Below, piece by piece: positions 1 through 8,675 of a stretch of 64,000 nucleotides of DNA. Position numbers and translations under genes: made by a program. Every line of letters starts with the position of its first letter. Positions within the stretch are counted from its first letter, which is position 1. The notes under the pieces were generated by a model that had not been told where the DNA came from, searched no databases, and was given only the letters and a program-made list of their open reading frames with translations. Source of the DNA: CAVQXR01 sp046330455. Lineage in GTDB: Bacteria; Actinomycetota; Thermoleophilia; Gaiellales; Gaiellaceae. Location of the stretch: assembly GCA_046330455.1 (NCBI GenBank), contig JAXLSU010000014.1, positions 10,533 through 74,532 of the forward strand, in the 5' to 3' direction.

Positions 1-67
1 CGGGCCTGACCGGCGGGCGCTTCGGGCGCCGCCGCACGCGGCTCGGGCGGGGCGTCGTGGCTGTCAT
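1..67 (-). CDS. Start of a hypothetical protein, cut by the window edge
   Basis: A minus-strand frame starts at an ATG (65-67), has AGGA about 8 nt upstream, and stays open to the window edge. The visible residues are strongly basic and proline/arginine-rich (MTATTPRPSRVRRRPK), like the cytoplasmic N-terminus of a membrane or nucleic-acid-binding protein. Third codon positions are almost all G or C. Another open frame could start at a GTG at 185, just after the stop of the gene at 190-873, so the start is uncertain. It is probably the last visible member of the minus-strand group that begins with the permease. No function can be given. Confidence 0.35.
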   Translation of the reverse strand, partial: MTATTPRPSRVRRRPKRPPVRP

Positions 68-189
68 AAGGAGATCCTATTGAAACACGGCTCGAGACAT
101 AAGCGATCGGGCGAGGTCGAGGTCGGCCTTCCAGCTCCGGCGTCACCTTGGCATTGGCCGTCGTGCGGAGGTGATCCGCGCTCACGCGC

Positions 190-873
190 TCAGTACCGAC
201 CGCGCCGGCGCCGCTCCTCCTGCGGTGACTCTCCGGGGAGCGGCAGGTCCTCGGGCCTGCGTTCCTCGAACGCGATCGAGCAGGGCCCGACCGCTGCGTC
301 GAGCTCGTCCTCCGCCCTCCACTCGAGCAGCCGCCAGCTTCCGAGCGGGCTCGTCTCGACACGCACGACCGGCTGCGTCCGGGGCTCGCAGAGGATGAGT
401 GGCAGCGAGGTCGTGTCGTGCCCGAGGCGCCGGTCGCGACGGGCTTCGACGCGCCAGCGAAAGGAGACGAACGTCCCCTCGATCGCCCGCGGGAGCTCCG
501 GCGGGAGGTCGATCCCGAAATGGAGCCAGTTCGTGCCCTCGCCGAGGCTTCCGAGCTCCCAGCGCTCCAGCCAGGCCTCGTCCTCGATCCAGATCGGGAT
601 CGAGCGCGTCCGCACGTCCCAGAGCGTGTCGAGGCCGAGCAGGCGCTTCTGCCCGACCATCTGCGGCGCGATCTCGAGCCAGGCCGCATAGCAGCGGACG
701 GAGAGGAACACGGGGTTGGCCCCGTGGCGTCCTGCTCGCGCCTCGACTCGCCCTTCGATCCGTCCCGCTCCCCAGGGCTCGGCCGTATCGAGCGACAGCA
801 CGAACCCCGAGGCGAGCTCTGCGTGCTGGATCTGGCGGCCGCCGAGCTCGTCGGGAACGTCGGTCAGGAGCAC
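190..873 (-). CDS. Hypothetical protein, possibly arrestin-like beta-sandwich
   Basis: A 227-residue soluble protein with no signal peptide or membrane segment, starting at GTG. It is rich in alternating hydrophobic and charged residues. The middle (about residues 120-150) holds a proline-led strand and then FVSFRWRVEARRDR, a pattern typical of arrestin-fold domains, where a strand ends in a conserved basic stretch. The C-terminus is charged and probably disordered (EERRRRGRY). It lies 30 bp after the secreted protein at 904-2007 and is probably co-transcribed with it. The arrestin-like idea rests on pattern only; the safe annotation is conserved hypothetical protein. Confidence 0.7.
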   Translation of the reverse strand: MLLTDVPDELGGRQIQHAELASGFVLSLDTAEPWGAGRIEGRVEARAGRHGANPVFLSVRCYAAWLEIAPQMVGQKRLLGLDTLWDVRTRSIPIWIEDEAWLERWELGSLGEGTNWLHFGIDLPPELPRAIEGTFVSFRWRVEARRDRRLGHDTTSLPLILCEPRTQPVVRVETSPLGSWRLLEWRAEDELDAAVGPCSIAFEERRPEDLPLPGESPQEERRRRGRY

Positions 874-903
874 GTCACACGACCGGTGGGCTCGGCGTCA
901 CGC

Positions 904-2007
904 TCAGGGGGCCGCCCGCCGGCGCCGGCGCCGGCCCCGGAGGAACAGGCCGATCGCTCCCACGAGCGCAGCGATGAACAGGCTGAAGACGACGATGTAG
1001 ACGACCTTCGCGCTCTGGGAGCCCGACTTCTCCTGGCTCTTCGCGAGGACGGGAACGGAGCCTGCCGGAAAGCGTGTCTGCCCCCCGTAGGCCTCCGCGC
1101 AGGCATCGCACTGGACGACCGTCTCGTAGAAGCCCTCCGGGAGGTCGGGCACCGTGAAGGTGAGCGAGACCGTCCCGTCGGCAGCGCGTTCGAGCGTCCC
1201 GATCGGGATCAGCCCCTTCAGGTCGTCCGGCAGCGCATCGGTGGGGCTCGAGACCTCCACGAGACCCACGGGCGCCCCGTCGAGATCGGGCGCGGCACTG
1301 CGATCGCCCCGCGCGTGGACGGTGTCGCCGGGCCCGGCCCCGAGCGGGACGAACGTGAGCCAGATCGGAGCCGCGAGGCAGCGCGCCAGGTCGTCGAGAG
1401 CGGTGTTCTCGTTCGGCCGCTCGTACGGGCAGACCCCGGGTGCGACGTACACCTCGCCGGGGCGGTCGGCGACGGCGACCGCGGCGGCCGGCTCGATGCC
1501 GACGAGCGCTCTCACGGCGACCTGCCCGTCGGCGAGCGAGCCGTCTCCGAGCTCGTCCCCGGGGTCGAGCCGTCCGGCGGGGAGCACCCCGTCCGGGTAG
1601 CGGATCGCCGTATAGGAGACGCCCTCGTAGGCGAGCGGATTCAGGATGCAGGCCCAGAGCCCGGCCTCGTCGAAGCCGCCGCAGCGGGCTCCGAGGACGA
1701 AGCCGGGGCTGCTCGCACCCGTTGCGATCACCGCAAGCGACGGATCGACGCCCTGGATCGCAAACACGTCCGTCTCGATGTGCTCGCGCTTGCACGTGTC
1801 GGTCCCGCCCGGCTGGTCGACCTCGCTGCGGCCGAGACGCTCGCCCCGGGGTAGCGTGACGGTCGCGGGGACGGGCTGGCTCCCGTAGTAGACGTCCCCG
1901 AACTGGAGGTAGCTCTGCTCCGGGCAGCGTTGCTGCTCGCCCGCACGGGCCTGAGCGGCAAGAGCGAGCGCCGCCGCCGTGACGGTCAGCAGGACGACCG
2001 CGATCAC
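904..2007 (-). CDS. Secreted or surface protein with C-terminal membrane anchor
   Basis: A protein of about 367 residues. With the GTG at 2007 it opens with a hydrophobic segment ending in an AQARA-type signal-peptidase site. The body carries cysteines (CPEQ, DTCKRE, ARCGGF, CDACAE) that could form disulfides. The C-terminus is one hydrophobic helix (VVYIVVFSLFIAALVGAIGLF) followed by RGRRRRRR, a stop-transfer anchor that puts the bulk outside the cell. No ATG lies near the start, and the frame continues upstream towards the permease stop, so the true start could be earlier and add positive charge. It sits 62 bp after the permease and may be an accessory or extracytoplasmic partner of it. I recognise no family. 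Confidence 0.7.
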   Translation of the reverse strand: MIAVVLLTVTAAALALAAQARAGEQQRCPEQSYLQFGDVYYGSQPVPATVTLPRGERLGRSEVDQPGGTDTCKREHIETDVFAIQGVDPSLAVIATGASSPGFVLGARCGGFDEAGLWACILNPLAYEGVSYTAIRYPDGVLPAGRLDPGDELGDGSLADGQVAVRALVGIEPAAAVAVADRPGEVYVAPGVCPYERPNENTALDDLARCLAAPIWLTFVPLGAGPGDTVHARGDRSAAPDLDGAPVGLVEVSSPTDALPDDLKGLIPIGTLERAADGTVSLTFTVPDLPEGFYETVVQCDACAEAYGGQTRFPAGSVPVLAKSQEKSGSQSAKVVYIVVFSLFIAALVGAIGLFLRGRRRRRRAAP

Positions 2008-2069
2008 GGGACGGGAGAGCCGGTGGGGCGACCCGGAGGCCGCCCCACCCCACCTGCGTCTGCCTTCTG

Positions 2070-3698
2070 TCAGGCTTCCTCGTGGACGAAGCGGCCCACG
2101 GCCTCGTACCGCTCCGTTGCGCGAACCTTGTAGATCAGGGCGAGCAGGCAACCGGCCAGGAAGATTCCGAGCGCGATGTAGGGCACCCACTTCACCCAGC
2201 CCTCGTACGCGCCGAACGTGATCGCGGCGCGGTTCTTCATCATCAGGTAGTAGAAGAACGACATCGCCGCGGCGGCGATGATCGGCGCCACGCACGTCTT
2301 CCACCAGTGGAAGCCGTCGCGGCCCTCGCGAATGAAGTACGTCATGATCGCGAGCCCGACGACGGCCATCAGCGGGATCAGCAGCGCGTTGCCCTGGAAG
2401 GGCATCCAGGTTCCGAGCTGGAGGAGCGCAACGAGCGGGTTGCTCGTCTCGATCCCGAGCTGTTCCTGCTGGCCGGTGCCGACCCAGCCGAACGCAAAGC
2501 ACGCGTCGATGAAGACGATGAACACGCCGACGACGGTGGCGGCGATGAACGGGCTCTTGTGCTTCGGGTGCGTCCTCGCGAGCACCCGCGGGATGATCCC
2601 CTCGCGCCCCATCGCGAACAGGTAGCGGTTCGCGGTCTGCCAGAACGCGAGCGAGCAGGCAAACGACCCCGTGATGATCAGGACCTTGAAGATGTTCGTG
2701 ATCCCGATCCCGGCGAACTCCTGGACGACCGGGTAGAACACGTTCGCGTAGTCGCCCTCGGGGAGCCCGTTCCCCGGCGCGAGCGCGGGTGCGTCTCCCG
2801 CGGCTCCGTACGAGGTCGCGACCGCCCAGACCCACTGGTCGTCCGAGGCGCCGTAGGCGCTGATCAGCATCCACGACCAGAAGGTGTAGAAGATGCCGAG
2901 GCCGATCGCCGAGCCGTAGAGCGCGACCGCCATCATGCGCTTCGGGTTGCGGGACTCCTCGGCGTAGTTCGGCGCCATCTCGAAGCCGATCCACGACCAG
3001 AAGCAGGCGAACAGCCCGACGCCGGCGGCACCGGCGCCGAACACCCGCGCGGCGCCCTCGACGCCCTCGCCGCCGCTGAAGAACGTCGCCGGGTTCAGCG
3101 CCTCCCAGACGATGCCGTCGGGGCCGCCGCCCTCGACGACGACCGCGAACGAGAAGATCAGCAGGGCAAGGATCTCGCCGAGCAGGCAGAGACCGAGGAT
3201 CTTCGCGACGACCTCGACGTGGAAGTACGTGACCAGGAACATGAGCGCGATGAAGCAGAACGCGTAGATGCGCCAGTCCATGTCGAAGCCGCCCGAGAGA
3301 TTGAAGATGCTCGTCTGGGCGAAGTAGGCGGTGACTCCGTTGACGCCCGCGGCGAAGATGATGTAGCCGGCCGCGATCCCGAACGCCGCACCCAGCCCGA
3401 TGATCCGGCCGAAACCGTAGGCGAAGTACGCGTAGATCCCGCCGGCCGTCGTGACGCGACGCGCCATCTCGACATAGGCGACCGAGAAGATCGTGAAGGC
3501 GACCATCATGACCCAGAACGCCGCCGGCACGCCGATCCCGATCCCGTAGCCCGAGAGCGGATCGTTGAACATCATCGCCGCAAGCGGCGCCGAGCCGGTG
3601 ACGATGCAGAAGATGATCTGCGGCAACCCGAGCGCATTGCGAGCGAGCTCGTTCTCTCCCGCGGCCCCATGCGCTTCAGCCGCGCCACTTGCCTCCAT
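2070..3698 (-). CDS. APC superfamily amino acid/polyamine permease
   Basis: A 542-residue integral membrane protein with roughly 12 hydrophobic segments. It begins with a 25-residue soluble stretch and then LGLPQIIFCIVTGSAPLAA, the glycine/alanine-rich TM1 region typical of amino acid-polyamine-organocation transporters, followed by the TM2-3 stretch YVEMARRVTTAGGIYAYFA, which resembles the family motif. It probably imports an amino acid or amine with H+ or Na+; the substrate cannot be read from sequence. The ATG has AAGGAGG about 7 nt upstream, which fixes the start. It leads a minus-strand group with the anchored secreted protein and the arrestin-like protein. A 168-bp gap separates it from the divergent SDR pseudogenes. 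Confidence 0.9.
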   Translation of the reverse strand: MEASGAAEAHGAAGENELARNALGLPQIIFCIVTGSAPLAAMMFNDPLSGYGIGIGVPAAFWVMMVAFTIFSVAYVEMARRVTTAGGIYAYFAYGFGRIIGLGAAFGIAAGYIIFAAGVNGVTAYFAQTSIFNLSGGFDMDWRIYAFCFIALMFLVTYFHVEVVAKILGLCLLGEILALLIFSFAVVVEGGGPDGIVWEALNPATFFSGGEGVEGAARVFGAGAAGVGLFACFWSWIGFEMAPNYAEESRNPKRMMAVALYGSAIGLGIFYTFWSWMLISAYGASDDQWVWAVATSYGAAGDAPALAPGNGLPEGDYANVFYPVVQEFAGIGITNIFKVLIITGSFACSLAFWQTANRYLFAMGREGIIPRVLARTHPKHKSPFIAATVVGVFIVFIDACFAFGWVGTGQQEQLGIETSNPLVALLQLGTWMPFQGNALLIPLMAVVGLAIMTYFIREGRDGFHWWKTCVAPIIAAAAMSFFYYLMMKNRAAITFGAYEGWVKWVPYIALGIFLAGCLLALIYKVRATERYEAVGRFVHEEA

Positions 3699-3866
3699 AC
3701 CACCCCTCCTTCGAATCGCCGCGCCCCGGCGGGCCCGCGCCCGCCGGAAGATGGACAACCCTATACGCGTGTTGAGGCGATTTTCAAGCCCTCCCTGTGA
3801 GCCACGCTTGCAGATATTCCTCCGGCGGGCGGATGGAGCGGCGCTCCTGTGTGATAATGGCGCGCC

Positions 3867-4600
3867 GTGAAGGGCCTCCACGAATCCCGGATTCTCGTCA
3901 CCGGTGGAACCTCCGGCATCGGCGAGGAGATCGTCGAGCGCCTCCGCTCCGAGCGGGCGCGTGTGGTGTTCACGGGCCGCTCGGTGGGGCGGGGCGAGGC
4001 GATCGTCGAGCGCACGGGCGCCCATTTCATCGAGGCGGACGTCAGGGACGCCGCGGCGGTGTCGGCGTCCGTGGACGAGGCGGTCCTGCTGCTCGGCGGG
4101 CTGACGGCGCAGGCGCTGTTCCAGTTCACGATGCAGACCTTCTCGAGACCAGCACGGTGCGCTCAGACCCCGCCGTTGTAGACGAACATCAGGCCGCACC
4201 AGGCCGTCGATGTCCTCGATCGCGCCGGCGGCGCGGGTCGATCGCGGCGATGTCCGGATCGCGAGCCTGGTCGAGACGTCGGCGCGCGCCCACCTCGTCC
4301 TCGGCAGCTCGATCTGTCGCCCTGCGGGCCGCTCGCCATGGAGGCCGGCTCCGCACGGGATCCGCGTCAACGCGGCTCCGCTCCTCGGGCGACACGGCCC
4401 CCGGCATGGTCACCCTCACCGGCGGCGACGACTCGCGCCTCGACACGTCGTCCTGGCCTCGTGCCGCCGCTCGGGCGGGTCGGCACCGCGGCCGACGTTG
4501 CGGCAGCGACCGCCTTCCTGCTCGACGACGGCTCGTTCGTCAACGGCCATGCGCCTTCCTCGCCGAGGGCGGGGATGCGCGCATCCGTCCACTCGACCAA
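3867..4600 (+). pseudogene. Short-chain dehydrogenase pseudogene 1 (frameshifted)
   Basis: It starts at GTG with a normal SDR opening: RILVTGGTSGIGEEI carries the TGxxxGIG dinucleotide motif, and an acidic segment (EADVRDAAAV) follows. The frame then leaves the family pattern near 4110 and stops at 4181. SDR segments resume in other frames: PHGIRVNAA at about 4355, LGRVGTAADVAAATAFLLDD at about 4475-4540, and a C-terminal FVNGHA that needs one more frame change to continue as LAEGGD. At least three frame changes exist and no intact reading frame remains. The homologous remains are in the right order, so this is gene decay, or less likely local sequencing error. A GATAAT hexamer 8 nt before the start shows the promoter may survive. 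Confidence 0.8.
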
Positions 4601-4604
4601 GGTG

Positions 4605-5376
4605 ATGAACGCTGGATGTACCCGGTTCCAGGGCAGGATCGGCTTCGTGACCGGCGGGACCTCCGGAATCGGCAAGGCCTGCGTCGAGCGGCTCCGCCGC
4701 GAAGGGATGACCGTCGTAAACACGCCGGATCGAGGAGCGTGGAGTGGTGGTCGCCGCCGCGACCGGCGCGACGTTCTTCGCCTGTGACGCGCGCGATCGG
4801 ACTGCCTCGGACGCGGCGGTCAGGAGGTGCTGCGCGTCGGCGGCGGCCGGCTCGACGTGCTCGTCGCGAACGCGGGGATCCTGATGGGCGGCCTGATCGA
4901 GGAGACGCCCGAGCCGGCGTTTCGCGAGCTGATCGAGGTGAACGTGACCTCTGTTTCGGGACGTCACGGGCCTGCTACGGCCCGATGGCGCAGGGGGCGG
5001 GTCGATGATCCACATCGCCTCCGACACGGGCGTCTCGCGGGATCCACGGCCTTGCCGCCTACTCGGTCACGAAGGCGGGCGCGGTCGCGGTCTCGGAGCT
5101 GTTCGCCGGCGAGGGGGCGCCGCACGGCATCCGCTCGAACGCCGTCTGCCCGGGCGACGTCGTCCCGGGCGTCCAGGCGACACCGGTCGGATTCGAGCGC
5201 GACGCCGAGGATCCGTCCGGATGGGTGCTCCCGCCGTCGGGCCGGTTCGGAACAGGGGAGGACGTCGCGGCGCTCGTTGCCTGGCTCGCCTCCGACGAGT
5301 CGTTGCACATGAACGGCGCAACCCTTCGTCTCGACGGGGCTGCAGGCGCCACGTTCAACGTCCAGACCCGTGCCTG
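4605..5376 (+). pseudogene. Short-chain dehydrogenase pseudogene 2 (frameshifted)
   Basis: A second broken SDR directly after the first. It starts at ATG 4605 and carries RIGFVTGGTSGIGKACVERL in one frame. The middle (RLDVLVANAGILMGGLIEET, with the NAG motif) is in a second frame from about 4845. The active-site stretch IHIASDTG and AAYSVTKAGA (YxxxK) and an intact C-terminus (NGATLRLDGAAG) are in further frames, ending at TGA 5374-5376. Catalytic residues remain recognisable, so the damage looks recent. The stop overlaps the start of the intact SDR at 5370, as in a translationally coupled operon, so the four SDRs probably once formed one unit. Confidence 0.8.
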
Positions 5377-6152
5377 ACGGCCTGCTCGCGGGCAGGAAGG
5401 CGCTCGTCACGGGCGCTGCCCGGGGTATCGGCCTCGCGACCGCGCAACGCTTCTGCGAGGAGGGTGCGGCCGTCGCGCTCTCGGACGTCCTCGTCCCCGA
5501 GGTCGAGGAGGCGGTCTCGGAGCTCGCCCGCCAGGGGCACGACGTGGTGGGCGTTCCGTTCGACGTTGCCGACGAGGCTGCGGTCGAGGCCGGCGTCCAC
5601 GAGGCACGGGACCGGCTCGGCGGTCTCGACGTGCTCGTCGCGAACGCCGGGATCGTCGAGCTCGTGCCGGCGCTCGACACGAGCATCGAGACGTGGAGGC
5701 GAATCCTCGACGTCAACCTGACGGGCGTCTTCCTCTGCCTTCGGGGCGCCGGCCGCCTCTTCGCTGAGCAGCGCCGGGGGGTGCTGCTCGCCACCGCTTC
5801 GCAGGCCGGCCGCCACGGCTACCGGGGTGAGGCCGCCTACTGTGCGTCGAAGTTCGGGGTCGTCGGCCTCGTCGAGGTGATGGCAAAGGAGCTCGCCGGG
5901 CTCGGCGTGCGGGTGAACGCCGTGGCGCCCGGAACGATCCGTACCCAGATGGAGGATCGGATCGTCGAGGGAGTGATGGCACGCACGGGATCGGATGCCG
6001 CGTCCGCGCAACGGTGGCTGCTCGACACGATTCCGCTCGGCAGGCAGGGAGCGCCCGACGAGGTCGCCGACGCGTTCGTGTATCTCGCCTCGGACCTCGC
6101 AAGCTACGTCTCGGGGACGACGCTCGTCATCGACGGAGGGGAGTGCTCGTGA
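5370..6152 (+). CDS. SDR family NAD(P)-dependent oxidoreductase
   Basis: A 260-residue classical SDR. The Rossmann motif TGAARGIG is near residues 14-21, an Asp ends strand beta-2 (ALSDV), which favours NAD, NAG is near residue 94, and the active-site YCASK is near residue 158. The C-terminus VSGTTLVIDGG is typical of the family's dimer interface. It probably oxidises or reduces a secondary alcohol/ketone; the substrate is unknown. The GTG start overlaps the TGA of pseudogene 2 and its stop overlaps the next SDR start, so expression is likely coupled to the remains of the upstream unit. Confidence 0.88.
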   Translation: MPDGLLAGRKALVTGAARGIGLATAQRFCEEGAAVALSDVLVPEVEEAVSELARQGHDVVGVPFDVADEAAVEAGVHEARDRLGGLDVLVANAGIVELVPALDTSIETWRRILDVNLTGVFLCLRGAGRLFAEQRRGVLLATASQAGRHGYRGEAAYCASKFGVVGLVEVMAKELAGLGVRVNAVAPGTIRTQMEDRIVEGVMARTGSDAASAQRWLLDTIPLGRQGAPDEVADAFVYLASDLASYVSGTTLVIDGGECS

Positions 6153-6937
6153 GCCTCGAGCGCAGGCTGGAGGGGAAGGTGGCGCTCGTCACGGGCGCCG
6201 CGAGCGGCAACGGAAGGGCGATGGCGCTGCGCTTCGCCCGCGAGGGTGCTGCGGTCGTCTGCGCCGACGTTCGCGAGGACCCGGACCCGAGGGGCGGCGA
6301 CGAGGGCATACCGACGCACGAGGAGATCGTCGCCGCCGGCGGGCGAGCACTGTTCGCTCGGTGCGACGTCACGAGCGGCGAGGAGGTGCGGGCCGCGGTC
6401 GAGGCCGCGGTCGGCGAGCTCGGGCGCCTCGACATCGCGGTCGCGAACGCGGGCGTCAACATCGGCGTCAACGATCTCGTCGACGAACCGTGGGAGCAGT
6501 ACGCAGGGACGGTCGCGGTCAACCAGCACGGGGTCTGGTGGACGTGCAGGGAGGCGGCCCGGGCGCTCGTCGCCCAGGGTGAAGGCGGCCGGATCATCGT
6601 GATCGCGTCGGTCGCAGGGCTGACCGGCTCGCCGACCGGGATCGCGTACAACTCGTCGAAGGGCGCGGCCGTGCAGATGGCCCGTACGCTCGCCGTCCAG
6701 CTCGCTCCGCACGGGATCACGGTCAACGCGATCTGTCCCGGCTGGATCCGGACGGCGATGACGAAGGAGACGCAGGAGACCCCGGAGAAGCTCGCCCACG
6801 CCGAGTCGATCCACCCGCTCGGGTACATGGGCACGCCGGACGACGTTGCCGGGGCGGCGTTCTTCCTCGCCTCCGACGACGCCGCGTGGGTGACCGGGAT
6901 CGTGCTCCCCGTCGACGGCGGCTACACGGCGATCTAG
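6149..6937 (+). CDS. SDR family oxidoreductase (probable NAD-dependent)
   Basis: A 262-residue SDR starting at GTG 6149, which overlaps the preceding stop and has GGAGGGG just upstream. The nucleotide-binding loop is TGAASGNGRA, with Asn where most relatives have Ile. The segment after CADVRED is longer than usual (EDPDPRGGDEGIPTHEEI), as seen in SDRs with an expanded cofactor loop. NAGVN and the catalytic YNSSKG are present, and the C-terminus is VTGIVLPVDGGY. All catalytic residues are intact. It is the last SDR in the cluster; a beta-lactamase-like gene follows after 2 bp. The substrate is unknown. Confidence 0.88.
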   Translation: MSLERRLEGKVALVTGAASGNGRAMALRFAREGAAVVCADVREDPDPRGGDEGIPTHEEIVAAGGRALFARCDVTSGEEVRAAVEAAVGELGRLDIAVANAGVNIGVNDLVDEPWEQYAGTVAVNQHGVWWTCREAARALVAQGEGGRIIVIASVAGLTGSPTGIAYNSSKGAAVQMARTLAVQLAPHGITVNAICPGWIRTAMTKETQETPEKLAHAESIHPLGYMGTPDDVAGAAFFLASDDAAWVTGIVLPVDGGYTAI

Positions 6938-6939
6938 TC

Positions 6940-7827
6940 ATGGCGGCCGCCCGTGATCACGTTCCGCTGGCTCCGCATCCGGAGCTCCCGTTCGCCGAGC
7001 GCCTCTCCGCCCTCGGGGAGGCCTTCTCGGGACGGCTCGGCTACTGCGCCGTGAGGCTCGACGACGGCGCCTCGCTGGAGCGACGTGCCGACGAGCGGTT
7101 CCCGACGGCGTCGGTGATCAAGGTCGCGCTCTGCTGCGCGTTGCTCGACCTGGTCGGACGCGGTGAGGCGAGCCTCGACGAGCAGATCGAGCTCCCGCCA
7201 CGCACCGAGCGCGTCGTCGGGGGCGGTGTGCTGAAACAGCTCGACGTCGAGCGATTGAGCCTGCGCGACCTGGTCGAGCTCGCGATCTGCGTCTCCGACA
7301 ACGAGGCGACGAACCGGATCTTCGACCGCTGCGGCGGGGAGCCGGCGGTGAGCGCCTATCTCGACGGGCTCGGGCTCCCGCACACGCGGATGCAGCATGC
7401 GGTCGACTTCACACGGATCACGAACGACATCGACCAGGGTATCGGGGTCTCGACCCCGCGCGAGCAGACCCGGCTGCTCACGCTGCTCGCCCGCGACGAG
7501 ATCCTCACGCCCGGGCTCTGCGGGTACATGCGCGGGGTGATGGCGCGGCAGCATCTCGTCGACCAGGCGGCACGCTGGCTCGGCGGGAATCCGTATGCGC
7601 AGTATCACGGGCGCGACTGGCCGATCTGGGTCGCCAACAAGACCGGGGAGCTCGACGGGATCCGCGCCGACGTCGCTCTCGTCCGCGCCGGCGGCCAGAC
7701 CGTGGCGCTCGCGATCTTCACCGACGGCGGCTCCGACCTGCGGGAGACGGTCGACTGCGAGGGGACTCTCGCCGTGGCCGAGTGTGCCGCCGCGATCTGC
7801 GCGCAGCTGCTCGGTCTCGACTGCTGA
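6940..7827 (+). CDS. Class A beta-lactamase-like serine hydrolase
   Basis: A 295-residue protein with the three penicilloyl-serine-transferase motifs: SVIK with nucleophile Ser58 and Lys61, SDN at residues 119-121, and KTG at residues 234-236. The Glu-containing omega loop (ExxLN) that deacylates antibiotics in true class A enzymes is not visible; the region reads ITNDIDQGIGVSTPREQ. There is no signal peptide, so it is probably cytoplasmic and more likely an esterase, amidase or peptidase than a resistance enzyme. It follows the SDR by 2 bp and is probably co-transcribed. Its last ~50 bases, plus the downstream hairpin, recur in degraded form at 8040-8118. Confidence 0.85.
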   Translation: MAAARDHVPLAPHPELPFAERLSALGEAFSGRLGYCAVRLDDGASLERRADERFPTASVIKVALCCALLDLVGRGEASLDEQIELPPRTERVVGGGVLKQLDVERLSLRDLVELAICVSDNEATNRIFDRCGGEPAVSAYLDGLGLPHTRMQHAVDFTRITNDIDQGIGVSTPREQTRLLTLLARDEILTPGLCGYMRGVMARQHLVDQAARWLGGNPYAQYHGRDWPIWVANKTGELDGIRADVALVRAGGQTVALAIFTDGGSDLRETVDCEGTLAVAECAAAICAQLLGLDC

Positions 7828-7833
7828 GGGCCT

Positions 7834-7854
7834 GGGCGGGATGAGACCCCGCCC
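7834..7854 (+). terminator. GC hairpin just after the serine hydrolase gene
   Basis: GGGCGGG and CCCGCCC form a 7-bp stem around ATGAGAC, 6 bp after the stop codon. No T-tract follows. The same sequence with a longer stem occurs at 57080-57100 and a degraded version at about 8101-8126, so it may be a mobile palindrome as well as a terminator. Confidence 0.5.
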
Positions 7855-7897
7855 ATTCGCCTCCCGCTCCCTCCCGTCCCGCCTCAGGCTCAACCCC

Positions 7898-8027
7898 GGG
7901 GTCAGACCTTGCGCTGCAACACCCGGATCGCCCTGGTCGGGGCGGCGCTCGAGTCTCGCCCGCCAGATTCCGCCGGCCGGTCGCATGGAGATGCGCCTGG
8001 CGACGTTGCACTGCAAGGTCTGACCCC
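7898..8027. repeat. Small inverted-repeat (MITE/REP-like) element
   Basis: Two 23-nt arms, 7898-7920 and 8005-8027, are inverted copies that differ at two positions. The outer part reads GGGGTCAGACCTTGC. The 84-bp interior has no gene. The outer motif resembles palindromic ends that I recall next to REP-associated transposases in other bacteria. The element sits exactly between the original and duplicated copies of the serine hydrolase 3' end. Confidence 0.65.
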
Positions 8028-8039
8028 AACTCATTCGCG

Positions 8040-8118
8040 GTGGCCGGGTGCGTCGCCGCGATCTGCGCGCACCTGCTCGGACTCGACTGCTGCGTGCCAC
8101 GCGGGACGAGATCACGCC
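8040..8118 (+). pseudogene. Duplicated 3' tail of the serine hydrolase gene
   Basis: This stretch aligns without gaps over most of its length to 7774-7854. The encoded ends CAAAICAQLLGLDC and CVAAICAHLLGLDC match, and both are followed by a GCGGGAnGAGATCnCGCC-type hairpin. The copy lacks the stop codon and cannot make a complete protein. It is the remnant of a local duplication flanking the inverted-repeat element. Confidence 0.7.
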
Positions 8119-8173
8119 CCTACGGCTTCACCACTGTTGGTGCGGGTCTCAGCCCGCTCTGCTCCCGACTCGC

Positions 8174-8614
8174 TCAGGGGAGCCAGACGACGCCGAACTG
8201 GTGGTCGGTCACGCCGTCGGCGCGAGCGACGAAATTCGAGGTGATCAGCCCGGTCGCGCCCTCGAAGGCACCCTCGCCGTGCGTGATCTCCCACATGATC
8301 GTGCCGTGTCCGACGCCCTCGGTCGCCGTCTGGGTGACGTAGCCCTCCCCGATCGTCTGGAAATGGAGCACGTTGCCCTCACCGAGCTCGATCGTTCCCC
8401 ACTCGTCGAGGGCGGTCGTGCCCATGAACCGCACCTCGGAGCGAAAGACGGCCTCGCCGCCCTCGACCTGCTCGAACTCGGTCTCGACCCCGGCCGGCCC
8501 GACCCTGGAGACGATGCTCGCCGACGGGGCCGTGCTCCATGCCCGGACGTGGTCGGGGCCGATCGTCTCCTCACCGCCGCTCGTGAACACCATCGCGTAC
8601 GTGACCCTGCGCAT
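8174..8614 (-). CDS. Hypothetical protein, probable beta-barrel (DUF3224/allene-oxide-cyclase-like)
   Basis: A 146-residue protein with no signal peptide or membrane segment. The ATG at 8614 has GAGGGAGGAAG upstream, which decides the start over a longer frame. Short alternating strands dominate, with glycine turns (GTIELGEG, GEGAFEGATG, LITSNF). The C-terminal pattern, a GxGxFxGATG turn and then a closing strand, resembles small barrel proteins of the DUF3224/allene oxide cyclase type. It faces away from the alpha/beta hydrolase at 8676, leaving a 61-bp divergent promoter region. The family call is tentative and no role can be given. Confidence 0.65.
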   Translation of the reverse strand: MRRVTYAMVFTSGGEETIGPDHVRAWSTAPSASIVSRVGPAGVETEFEQVEGGEAVFRSEVRFMGTTALDEWGTIELGEGNVLHFQTIGEGYVTQTATEGVGHGTIMWEITHGEGAFEGATGLITSNFVARADGVTDHQFGVVWLP

Positions 8615-8675
8615 CGGCTTCCTCCCTCGTTTGCCCGGGCGGGCGAACCCTGCCAGGCCCGTATACCCTTCAGCC

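Noticed and set aside
80..691. TTG frame preceded by AAGGAGAT on the plus strand at the window start
   Set aside because: The ribosome-binding-like sequence is convincing alone, but the product is Ser/Arg-rich without motif and overlaps the better-supported gene at 190-873 on the other strand.
418..1854. Long plus-strand open frame opposite the minus-strand genes at 190-2007, and similar long frames opposite other genes (for example 53246-56050, 59622-61550, 61666-63015, 2082-3800)
   Set aside because: Compositions are Arg/Asp/Glu/Pro-rich with no family motif, and they lie antisense to genes with clear domains. They are by-products of high third-position GC.
6940..7827. Antibiotic-resistance beta-lactamase
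   Set aside because: SxxK, SDN and KTG are present, but the deacylating Glu motif and a signal peptide are missing.
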